6,129 nt of DNA from Bacteroidales bacterium (GTDB lineage Bacteria; Bacteroidota; Bacteroidia; Bacteroidales; Bacteroidaceae): positions 1-6,129 of the forward strand of contig SFFB01000053.1 in the NCBI GenBank assembly GCA_004557035.1, written 5' to 3'. Positions within the stretch are counted from its first letter, which is position 1. The number at the start of each line of letters is the position of its first letter. The notes beneath the pieces are model-generated. The model worked only from the letters and a program-made list of their open reading frames with translations, was not told where the DNA came from and did no database searches. Of this stretch, positions 1 to 5,336 are shown one piece after another. Both the position numbers and the translations under genes were made by a program.

Positions 1-1
1 T

Positions 2-196
2 AAGATTGAAGAAATCACCCCGTCGCTCTATGGCCGCCGCATCCGCATAGTCGGCGGCCGCCTCGACGGCTACGAAGGCCGGTTGGTCACCACTCGCGGA
101 TCACGCACCCGTCGTCTGCTCATCACCCTCGAAGGCCTCTTGGCCGCCGATGTCGAGGTGCAGCCCGAATACATACGTTTCTTGTCCGATGAATAA
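2..196 (+). CDS. C-terminal KOW domain of a NusG/UpxY-family transcription antiterminator (5' truncated)
   Basis: The window opens inside this gene; 64 residues and the TAA stop (194-196) are visible. What is seen: a KOW-type segment RIRIVGGRLDGYEGRL (visible residues 13-28) with the usual glycines, then a basic turn (TRGSRTRR) and a strand-rich end RLLITLEGLL...VQPEYIRFL. In NusG relatives this small beta-barrel follows the NGN domain and contacts ribosome, Rho or other elongation partners, while the missing NGN domain binds RNA polymerase. In Bacteroidales many such proteins are UpxY-type regulators at the head of capsule or exopolysaccharide operons, where they let polymerase read through the leader. 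Its stop overlaps the next gene's start (ATGAATAA), so the two are probably cotranscribed and translationally coupled. The nearby ugd fits a polysaccharide role. Whether it is a specialised UpxY or a housekeeping NusG cannot be decided without the N-terminus; the neighbours favour the former. Confidence 0.82.
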   Translation, partial: KIEEITPSLYGRRIRIVGGRLDGYEGRLVTTRGSRTRRLLITLEGLLAADVEVQPEYIRFLSDE

Positions 197-1055
197 TCAT
201 CAATCTGCCCTTCAGTCCATTTTGCAAAGTGGCCGTTATGTCGACCATGCACTCTCTGCCGCCGAAGCCCTTTATGCCGAGACGCTGCTCCTCTCCGAGC
301 TCCTTGTGGCCGTGGAATGTGGCGTGATGGGCCATGACGCCGATGCCCAGAGGCTCGCCGCTACTCTTGGGGGGCGCCTGCTTCCGATGCTCGAGGCCAA
401 GATGCTAAAATCAGAGACCCCACAAGACAAGTGGTGTTGGGCCGAAGCCCGTTTCACTCTGATTTCGGCCATTGATGCCATCGACGAAACCGCTTTTGCG
501 CGTTTCAGGTCCGACCTTGTTCAGGCCGCTTCGGCACCCATCGAGTCACTCGACGAAGCCAATCAAGTAGCCCTTCATCTCTTGCGCTTGCAGACCGTTG
601 CCGACCTCAGCGCCGCCGAGGCCTCAGCCGTCTTCCCCGGTGATTGGCTTTCGGCCCTCCAAGACTGTGTGAAGACACAGCTCGAAGAGGTTGCCCATCC
701 TACATCCACTACTGCCCACACCATCGCTCAAGTCGCCCTCCGTTGGCAGCTTATCGATGCCGCCACCATCGTCTGCCATGATTTGGCCACTATTGCCGAA
801 GCCGCCATACGGCACTGGTATGAAGAGATCTCTGGCGAATGGCGCACCATAGTCGCCGCCTCCACGCCGGCCGACCGCTTGTCAGCCTACGCCGCCTTTT
901 CGCGCTTCACCCTTTTGCCTCCTGCAGCCCTCAACAACCTGCTCGAGGCCATTCTAACCTCTCCAACAACCCATTCCGACCCCGAAGTCTTTCACCTCCT
1001 CGCGGCCTGCCGTCAGGTCACAGCCGAGGCCGAACTTGAGGACTGCCTGGTGTGA
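189..1055 (+). CDS. Unrecognised alanine-rich, all-helical cytoplasmic protein coupled to the NusG-like gene
   Basis: I do not recognise this 288-residue protein. The start ATG at 189 is chosen because it overlaps the upstream stop (ATGAATAA), the usual coupled arrangement; an in-frame ATG at 150 would add 13 residues read from inside the upstream gene. The sequence is rich in Ala, Leu and Glu, has no signal peptide and no convincing membrane segment, and reads as successive amphipathic helices, perhaps a helical-repeat scaffold. No catalytic motif is visible. Codon use (many GCC, CTC, CGC) resembles the NusG-like gene and ugd. In Bacteroides capsule loci the gene after upxY is upxZ, a helical protein of roughly half this length that inhibits non-cognate UpxY proteins. 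The position here is the same, so an UpxZ-like regulatory role is possible, but similarity is not evident by eye. It ends 16 bases before the convergent ATPase gene, with no obvious terminator between them. Confidence 0.8.
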   Translation: MNNHQSALQSILQSGRYVDHALSAAEALYAETLLLSELLVAVECGVMGHDADAQRLAATLGGRLLPMLEAKMLKSETPQDKWCWAEARFTLISAIDAIDETAFARFRSDLVQAASAPIESLDEANQVALHLLRLQTVADLSAAEASAVFPGDWLSALQDCVKTQLEEVAHPTSTTAHTIAQVALRWQLIDAATIVCHDLATIAEAAIRHWYEEISGEWRTIVAASTPADRLSAYAAFSRFTLLPPAALNNLLEAILTSPTTHSDPEVFHLLAACRQVTAEAELEDCLV

Positions 1056-1071
1056 GGCGCTTTTGTTTGCA

Positions 1072-2367
1072 TCACTCCTTCAACCAGCAAAGCGGTGCAT
1101 AAAGCGGTCGGTTCTCCATCCAGTCTTGCGTCTGGAACGGCAACAATGAGAGCCTCAATCCCGTCAAGTCCGGATGCTTTTGGATGAAAGCCGAAAGCGA
1201 TTTTGATTTGACGTTCACCTCTGCTTTTACTTCAATCGGCACGATGCGCGCCCCCGACTGCACCAAAAAGTCAATCTCGCTCAGCGAGTCGTTGCTACTA
1301 TAATAATATATAGGTATACCCGTAGGCTGCAACTGTGTGAGCACATAAAGCTCCGTCATGGCCCCCTTGTATTCCACAAAAGCCTGGTTGTTCACCAAAA
1401 CCGCCTCGGCTGGTGAATCGGCCATTGCCCCCATCAGTCCCACGTCGAGTGAGAACAGTTTGAACGCTGACAAATCTTCATAAAATTTCAACGGCAAACT
1501 CGGCTTGTTAGCCCGATAAACCCGATAGACCAGTCCGGCGTCAATCAGCCACTGAATGGCCATCTCAAATTCTTTGGCCCTGCCGCCTTTTTTCAGTGCG
1601 CCATAGATAAACTTCTTGTTTTCGCGAGCCAATTGTGCCGGAATGCTGTCCCACACCAGATTAATGCGCGGCACCTGTTCTGCCGGTGCGTGTTTGGAGA
1701 AATCCCGACGATAGTCAAAAAGAATTTGTTTTTGAAGTTGGCGCACAGACTGCAGATTGCCGCTCGTGATATACTCCTTAACCACTGCAGGCATACCGCC
1801 CGTGTAATAATATTGCCTCAGACAGTCCACAAACCGCCCCGAGAGCGTGTCTATCACCTCAGTTTCACCATCTTTCATCAACTTTATCAACTGCTCTTCG
1901 CCAAGCGCCATCAGAAATTCCTCAAACGTCAGTGGAAACATCCTGAGCATATCCACTTTGCCCACGGGAAACGAGGAGTTGCCATGCTGTGAAATCCCCA
2001 GCAGCGAACCCGCCACAACGACGTGGTATTCAGGAGCATCCTCGCAGAAGTATTTCAGCGCATGGAGAGCCGCCGGACATTCCTGCACCTCATCCAGCAC
2101 AATCAGCGTATGTTGCGGTTCGATGTGGATGTTGAGAAAAGCCGAGAGCGACCGTATGATGCGCGTCACGTTAAAGTCCAGTTCAAACACCTTTGCCAAC
2201 TCCTTTTGGCTGTCCAGATTGACATAGGCCACATTCTGGTAATGCAGTTTGCCGAAGGCTTTGAGAATATAGGTTTTCCCCACCTGTCTGGCTCCATTGA
2301 GGATAAGCGGTTTCCGTTGAGAATTCTCTTTCCAACTAATTAGCTGATTTATAATAAGTCGCTTCAT
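1072..2367 (-). CDS. AAA+ ATPase with C-terminal DUF4143 (archaeal-type ATPase family)
   Basis: A complete 431-residue member of the AAA_14/DUF4143 ATPases common in Bacteroidales. Seen in order: Walker A GARQVGKT (residues 25-32), Walker B LIVLDE (88-93) followed by VQECP, a sensor-like VVVAGSLLG (116-124), the family block FPVGKVDMLRMFPLTFEEFL (133-152), then the DUF4143 region (about 210-370). Near the C-terminus D366 and E379-V-K381 (IDFLV...PIEVKA) form a PD-(D/E)XK nuclease-like signature. The length is normal. The start ATG at 2367 places Walker A at the usual distance; the frame stays open upstream to another ATG at 2433, but that extension is simply the 33-bp repeats translated. The role of the family is not settled; membership in defence or toxin-like accessory modules has been suggested and substrates are unknown. 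It faces against both neighbours and seems more AT-rich than they are, which suggests insertion into a polysaccharide locus. The repeats upstream may carry its promoter or operator. Confidence 0.9.
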   Translation of the reverse strand: MKRLIINQLISWKENSQRKPLILNGARQVGKTYILKAFGKLHYQNVAYVNLDSQKELAKVFELDFNVTRIIRSLSAFLNIHIEPQHTLIVLDEVQECPAALHALKYFCEDAPEYHVVVAGSLLGISQHGNSSFPVGKVDMLRMFPLTFEEFLMALGEEQLIKLMKDGETEVIDTLSGRFVDCLRQYYYTGGMPAVVKEYITSGNLQSVRQLQKQILFDYRRDFSKHAPAEQVPRINLVWDSIPAQLARENKKFIYGALKKGGRAKEFEMAIQWLIDAGLVYRVYRANKPSLPLKFYEDLSAFKLFSLDVGLMGAMADSPAEAVLVNNQAFVEYKGAMTELYVLTQLQPTGIPIYYYSSNDSLSEIDFLVQSGARIVPIEVKAEVNVKSKSLSAFIQKHPDLTGLRLSLLPFQTQDWMENRPLYAPLCWLKE

Positions 2368-2370
2368 ATC

Positions 2371-2459
2371 TCTACATTTATTTGGACGAATAACTGTGGC
2401 GAAGTTACATTTATTTCGACGAATAATCACCATTCCGTTACACTTTTTTCGACGAATAA
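2371..2459 (-). repeat. Three 23-bp direct repeats with exact 33-bp period upstream of the ATPase gene
   Basis: Copies lie at 2371-2393, 2404-2426 and 2437-2459. Read on the minus strand they follow TTATTCGTCSAAAWAARTG plus TA(A/G)(C/A). Start-to-start distance is exactly 33 bases both times, so sites would sit at regular phase on the helix, and 33 is also 11 codons. The copy nearest the ATPase is the most diverged and ends only three bases from its ATG. The 10-bp spacers between copies do not resemble each other, which points to selection on the 23-mer rather than simple tandem duplication. It is probably an operator or other protein-binding array in the divergent ATPase/ugd intergenic region. 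The alternative is a coding extension of the ATPase with the peptide IRRNKCN repeated; I consider that less likely. Confidence 0.8.
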
Positions 2460-2489
2460 GTGAGTCCTATCCTTAAAACATCAAACCCT

Positions 2490-3815
2490 ATGCGTCCCTT
2501 CACCGACCTTAAGATAGCCGTAGCCGGCACAGGTTACGTCGGCCTGAGCATAGCCACATTGCTCTCTCGCCATCATCAAGTCACCGCTGTTGATGTAGTG
2601 GCTGAAAAGGTGGACAAGATAAACCACCGCCAGTCGCCTATTCAAGACGAATATATCGAGAAATATCTTGCCGAGGAGCCCCTCAACCTCCGTGCGACCC
2701 TCGACGGCGCCGCAGCCTATGCCGATGCCGACTTCGTGGTCATTGCCGCTCCGACCAACTACGACCCCGACAAAAACTTCTTCGACACCCACCACATCGA
2801 AGACGTCATCGACCTCGTCCTTTCGGTCAACCCCTCGGCCGTGATGGTCATCAAGAGCACCATCCCCGTGGGCTACACGCGCAGCCTCTATGTCAAATAC
2901 GCCGCCCGTGGCGTGAAGCAGTTCAACCTGCTCTTCTCGCCCGAGTTCTTGCGCGAAAGCAAGGCACTCTATGACAACCTCTATCCCTCGCGCATCATCG
3001 TGGGCTATCCCAAAATCATCAACGACGAAGCCTTCCGTGAAGAAAACGAGGCAATCCTTAAAGTCACCGACCCCGCCGTGATGCGCAGCGCCGCCGAGAC
3101 TTTTGCAGCCCTGCTTCAAGAAGGTGCCCTCAAGCCCGACGTCGACACCCTGTTTATGGGTATGAAAGAAGCCGAGGCCGTCAAGCTCTTCGCCAACACC
3201 TATCTGGCCCTGCGTGTGAGCTATTTCAACGAACTCGACACCTATGCCGAAATGAAAGGCCTCGACTCTCGCGCCATCATCGAAGGCGTCGGCCTCGACC
3301 CGCGCATAGGCTCCCACTACAACAACCCCTCTTTCGGCTACGGCGGTTACTGCCTGCCCAAAGACACCAAACAGCTGTTGGCCAACTATCGCGACGTGCC
3401 CGAAAACCTCATCGAGGCCATTGTCGAGAGCAACCGCACGCGCAAAGACTACATCGCCGACGCCGTGTTGCGCAAGGCCGGCTACTACAACTACTACGGC
3501 CACTCCACCTACGACGCCACGAGCGAGCACACCTGCACCATTGGCGTTTATCGTCTGACCATGAAGTCAAACAGCGACAACTTCCGCCAGTCGGCCATTC
3601 AAGGCATCATGAAACGCATCAAGGCTAAGGGAGCCGAAGTCATCATCTACGAGCCCACCCTTGCCGACGGCACCACCTTCTTCGGCAGTCGCATCGTGGG
3701 CGACCTCGAAGCCTTCAAGCGCCAAAGCCAGGCCATCATCGCCAACCGCTACGACGCCTGCCTTGACGACGTGGCCGACAAGGTCTACACGCGCGACTTG
3801 TTCAGAAGAGACTAA
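2490..3815 (+). CDS. ugd: UDP-glucose 6-dehydrogenase
   Basis: Oxidises UDP-glucose to UDP-glucuronate with two NAD+ in the cytoplasm, supplying uronic-acid precursors for capsule or other surface glycans. The 441 residues strongly resemble E. coli Ugd (388 aa). Seen: Rossmann motif AGTGYVG (residues 12-18), IKSTIPVG (121-128), SPEFLRESKALYDNLYPSR (150-168), EAVKLFANTY with Lys232, DPRIG (270-274), and the catalytic loop FGYGGYCLPKDTKQL with nucleophile Cys288. The tyrosine corresponding to E. coli Tyr71, a known tyrosine-kinase target, is present (Tyr77). Extra length comes mainly from about 20 residues near 175-200 and a tyrosine-rich insert near 329-350 (GYYNYYGHSTYD). ATG 2490 is chosen because it puts the Rossmann strand at the normal distance; GTG 2460 would add 10 residues and run into the repeats. 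No clear promoter is visible upstream. A hairpin terminator follows. Confidence 0.97.
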   Translation: MRPFTDLKIAVAGTGYVGLSIATLLSRHHQVTAVDVVAEKVDKINHRQSPIQDEYIEKYLAEEPLNLRATLDGAAAYADADFVVIAAPTNYDPDKNFFDTHHIEDVIDLVLSVNPSAVMVIKSTIPVGYTRSLYVKYAARGVKQFNLLFSPEFLRESKALYDNLYPSRIIVGYPKIINDEAFREENEAILKVTDPAVMRSAAETFAALLQEGALKPDVDTLFMGMKEAEAVKLFANTYLALRVSYFNELDTYAEMKGLDSRAIIEGVGLDPRIGSHYNNPSFGYGGYCLPKDTKQLLANYRDVPENLIEAIVESNRTRKDYIADAVLRKAGYYNYYGHSTYDATSEHTCTIGVYRLTMKSNSDNFRQSAIQGIMKRIKAKGAEVIIYEPTLADGTTFFGSRIVGDLEAFKRQSQAIIANRYDACLDDVADKVYTRDLFRRD

Positions 3816-3864
3816 ATCCTCCTCATTAGTGCGACCGATTGGGAGCGTCATTTATCGTCTCAAT

Positions 3865-3910
3865 GCAACATTTTTGCTGATTCTCTTTCCCCCAAAATGT
3901 TGCCTTTTTT
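3865..3910 (+). terminator. Rho-independent terminator after ugd
   Basis: A perfect 10-bp stem, GCAACATTTT (3865-3874) with AAAATGTTGC (3894-3903), encloses a 19-base loop and is followed by C and six T (3905-3910). It lies 50 bases after the ugd stop, as expected for intrinsic termination. The stem is fairly AT-rich and the loop long, so strength is uncertain. Its right half lies within the left inverted-repeat arm, whereas the left half does not, so the hairpin is not simply copied at the right arm. Confidence 0.65.
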
Positions 3911-3992
3911 CCAATCACCCAATCACAGGCTTGTAAGTCTTTGTGAATTAGCGTGTTGCTGTGATTGAACGCTCCAGTCACTCCAATCACGC
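3881..3992 (+). repeat. Left arm of a ~110-bp inverted repeat bounding the HU-like gene
   Basis: This segment reappears in reverse complement at 4961-5073. Perfect blocks: 3921-3937 with 5015-5031 (17 bp), 3941-3953 with 4999-5011 (13 bp), 3956-3967 with 4985-4996 (12 bp); the flanking stretch around TTTCCCCC...ATGTTGCC...TTTTT also matches with small indels. Within the arm the heptamer CAATCAC occurs at 3912-3918, 3920-3926 and 3984-3990, inverted at 3961-3967, with a variant CAGTCAC at 3975-3981. The arm contains no reading frame that looks like protein. It could be the end of a mobile cassette or a binding region; there is no obvious target-site duplication outside it. Confidence 0.85.
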
Positions 3993-4057
3993 TTTTGCAC
4001 ATCCTTTTGTCCACCACTTCCTCCGGCCGGCAAGGTCTGCAAGCATCGGAGACAGTG

Positions 4058-4089
4058 CAAAGATAAGGCGCGTAAAATATTGAAATCAA
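4058..4089 (-). promoter_or_regulatory. Bacteroidetes-type promoter pointing left, out of the unit
   Basis: Read on the minus strand, TATCTTTG (4065 to 4058) matches the Bacteroidetes -7 element TAnnTTTG and is followed by CAC. A TTG that could serve as the -33 element is at 4089-4087, with 21 bases between, slightly longer than typical. Transcription would start near 4050 and run leftward across the left inverted-repeat arm towards the end of ugd. No credible coding region lies downstream, so it would yield a noncoding RNA or none. This is a motif match only. Confidence 0.45.
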
Positions 4090-4147
4090 GCCTTTTAGAC
4101 AGATTGTGGTTGAATATTTTTCCTTGTGAAATCACATGCTAAAAGGC
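4090..4147. repeat. 9-bp perfect inverted repeat around a 40-base AT-rich spacer
   Basis: GCCTTTTAG (4090-4098) and CTAAAAGGC (4139-4147) are exact reverse complements. Inside lies the short dyad TGTGA-AA-TCACA (4125-4136). The segment is between the outward promoter and the 22-bp array, so a regulatory role is possible, but two 9-mers can also match by chance. Confidence 0.35.
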
Positions 4148-4179
4148 ACAAACGAAATACTTCAAGCCCTCTTATGGTC

Positions 4180-4267
4180 GTACAGCGGCCGTTGTATGAT
4201 TGTACACCGACCGCCGTACGATTATACACCGTCCGCTGTACAACTGAACACCGACCGCTGTACGACA
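4180..4267 (+). repeat. Four tandem 22-bp palindromic units upstream of the HU-like gene
   Basis: Units at 4180-4201, 4202-4223, 4224-4245 and 4246-4267, no spacing. Each contains the dyad TACAnCGnnCGnTGTA, or one base off it in units 2 and 4. Unit 1 is nearly a full palindrome, TACAGCGGCCGTTGTA. Between units the bases of the dyad are better kept than the central and linker bases, which suggests a protein-binding constraint. The 22-bp period is about two helical turns, so bound dimers would lie on the same face. The array ends 61 bases before the HU-like start codon, consistent with an operator for that gene. The period is not a multiple of three, so it is not a coding repeat, and there are no unique spacers, so it is not a CRISPR. 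Confidence 0.88.
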
Positions 4268-4328
4268 TCGGTCCTATTGCGTCGCCCTCGTTTGTAGCGT
4301 CTGCAAACCATCATCAAGCATCCACATC

Positions 4329-4964
4329 ATGGCCGTCAAATTTGACCTTCACGAGAAACCCCGCACCAATGCGGCCGAAACCGTCAGCTACATCCCCAAG
4401 CTCGTCAGTGCCGGTACGGTCACACTCAAGCAACTCTGCCGTGAGATAAGTTCGGGCAATTCCATCACGCCCGGCGACGTCAAGGCCGTGGTGAGCGCCT
4501 TGTGTGAACACATGTCGCAACACCTCAGCGACGGCTGCACCATCGACCTCGACGACCTCGGCACCTTCCGTCTCAGTCTGAAGAGCAAGAAACCCATAGA
4601 CTATTTCGACGACAACACCGCCGCCCGCCAGTTGGCCCTTTCGCGCATCATTTTCACGCCCAAGAAAGAATTTTTTCACCGCTGCACCCCGTTGTCATAC
4701 CATCGTGTAGACAAGCCCCGCCGCAAATCGCCGGTTTTGACCGACGACCAAATCCTCGAGCGTATGGCCGTGTATATGTCTCAGGTCAAAGAGCCACTTT
4801 TCACCACCCGCGATTTCATGCACGCCACCGGCATCGGCCACACCACCGCCTGCAAGCGTCTGAAGTCACTCGTAGCCTCCGGCCGCATTAAAAGGATGGG
4901 ACACGACCTCCATCATCCCTATTATATCCTCCCCACACCCGCCGACGGCACCGCCCAAGTGTGA
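4329..4964 (+). CDS. HU-related (HU-HIG) DNA-binding protein fused to a C-terminal winged helix-turn-helix
   Basis: A complete 211-residue cytoplasmic DNA-binding protein. Residues 1-125 resemble the HU-HIG/HU-related family of Bacteroidetes: the start MAVKFDLHEKP, a helical section with VKAVVSALCEHMSQHLSDG (51-69), the strand-turn TIDLDDLGTFRLSL (71-84) typical of HU relatives, and the conserved ending IIFTPKKEF (107-115). A basic linker DKPRRKSP (128-135) leads to about 65 residues that look like a winged helix-turn-helix: TTRDFMHATGIGHTTACKRLKSLVASGRIKRMG (159-191), recognition helix about 170-183, wing and strand to YYIL (198-201). HU relatives bend or coat DNA; the wHTH adds likely sequence specificity. 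The start ATG gives the usual family N-terminus. The gene lies alone between inverted-repeat arms and directly after the 22-bp palindromic array, so autoregulation is plausible. No TAnnTTTG promoter is evident upstream. Its stop codon overlaps the first heptamer of the right arm. Confidence 0.88.
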   Translation: MAVKFDLHEKPRTNAAETVSYIPKLVSAGTVTLKQLCREISSGNSITPGDVKAVVSALCEHMSQHLSDGCTIDLDDLGTFRLSLKSKKPIDYFDDNTAARQLALSRIIFTPKKEFFHRCTPLSYHRVDKPRRKSPVLTDDQILERMAVYMSQVKEPLFTTRDFMHATGIGHTTACKRLKSLVASGRIKRMGHDLHHPYYILPTPADGTAQV

Positions 4965-5073
4965 TTGAACGTGACTGAACGCTCCAATCACAGCAATGCG
5001 CTAATTCACAACCGCTTACAAGCCTGTGATTGTGTGATTGGGAAAAAGGCAACATTTGGGGGGAAGGAGAAAG
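4961..5073 (-). repeat. Right arm of the ~110-bp inverted repeat
   Basis: This is the reverse complement of 3881-3992. Heptamers mirror the left arm: GTGATTG at 5034-5040, 5026-5032 and 4961-4967, CAATCAC at 4985-4991, variant GTGACTG at 4971-4977. The outer pair is 8 bases apart in both arms, and the step to the inverted copy is 41 bases in both. At 4961-4980 the inner edge shows two 10-base direct repeats, GTGAYTGAAC. The arm starts inside the stop codon of the HU-like gene, so the gene and arm are fused without a gap. The outer end fades around GGAAGGAGAAAG (5063-5074). Confidence 0.85.
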
Positions 5074-5108
5074 ATAGAAGACTATATCAACCGCAAAAGA
5101 TGTCTTAA

Positions 5109-5330
5109 GCCACAATTCATCAAGAAGTGCCCCGCCAATTTACACCAGGCGAGTGGACATTATGTTTCCAGCGCGTCACCAATTATTACGATGCCCCGAA
5201 TGATGCCCCGGATGATGCTTATCGTTTCATTTAGCGTCGTCAAGACGGCAACTTACAAGCCGCGCCTGGCCAAACCCGTATCGCAGTCTTCGAGGGTCAG
5301 GGGGACAGGTACATTGACTCAATAGCATAA
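5109..5330 (+). pseudogene. Decayed short reading frame with an internal TAG
   Basis: One frame reads like protein across 5109-5330 but is interrupted by TAG at 5232-5234. Before it: ...FTPGEWTLCFQRV, then NYYDAPNDAPDDAYRFI; after it: RRQDGNLQAAPGQTRIAVF... to TAA at 5328-5330. My recollection is that short Bacteroidales hypothetical proteins carry a GYRFIWR..G.LQ.ARGQARI pattern; restoring TAG to TGG (Trp) would give exactly FIWRR. No good start is seen: ATG at 5100 meets TAA at 5106-5108, and GTG 5127 is the only later candidate. A 12-base tandem duplication (5190-5201, 5202-5213) makes the DAPN/DAPD repeat. A dead gene is the simplest reading; a recoded amber codon is less likely. It ends six bases before the transposase start. 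Confidence 0.45.
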
Positions 5331-5336
5331 AGCATT

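Noticed and set aside
2368..2433. ATPase start at ATG 2433
   Set aside because: The 22 extra residues are the 33-bp repeats translated; ATG 2367 gives the normal distance to Walker A.
2481..3530. Long minus-strand open frame (349 codons) opposite ugd
   Set aside because: It is a valine/glycine-rich antisense shadow of a gene with clear catalytic motifs; GC-biased third positions keep the opposite strand open.
3826..4135. Minus-strand open frames across the left arm
   Set aside because: They translate the repeat sequence, show no protein-like pattern, and overlap the terminator and the heptamers.
4125..4136. CRP/FNR-like site TGTGA-AA-TCACA
   Set aside because: The spacer is 2 bases, not the 6 (CRP) or 4 (FNR-type) needed, and no such regulator is implied here.
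4180..4267. CRISPR array
   Set aside because: Units abut without unique spacers, are only 22 bases long, and no cas gene is present.
4126..4449. Plus-strand open frame across the 22-bp array
   Set aside because: It reads the palindromic repeats and then the HU gene in the wrong frame; the 22-base period breaks any codon repeat.
3875..5080. Target-site duplication at the edges of the inverted-repeat unit
   Set aside because: The outer ends fade gradually and I could not find a short direct repeat flanking both sides.
5038..5325. 95-codon plus-strand open frame
   Set aside because: It begins in the right repeat arm and its sequence is not protein-like; another frame in the same stretch is more convincing.
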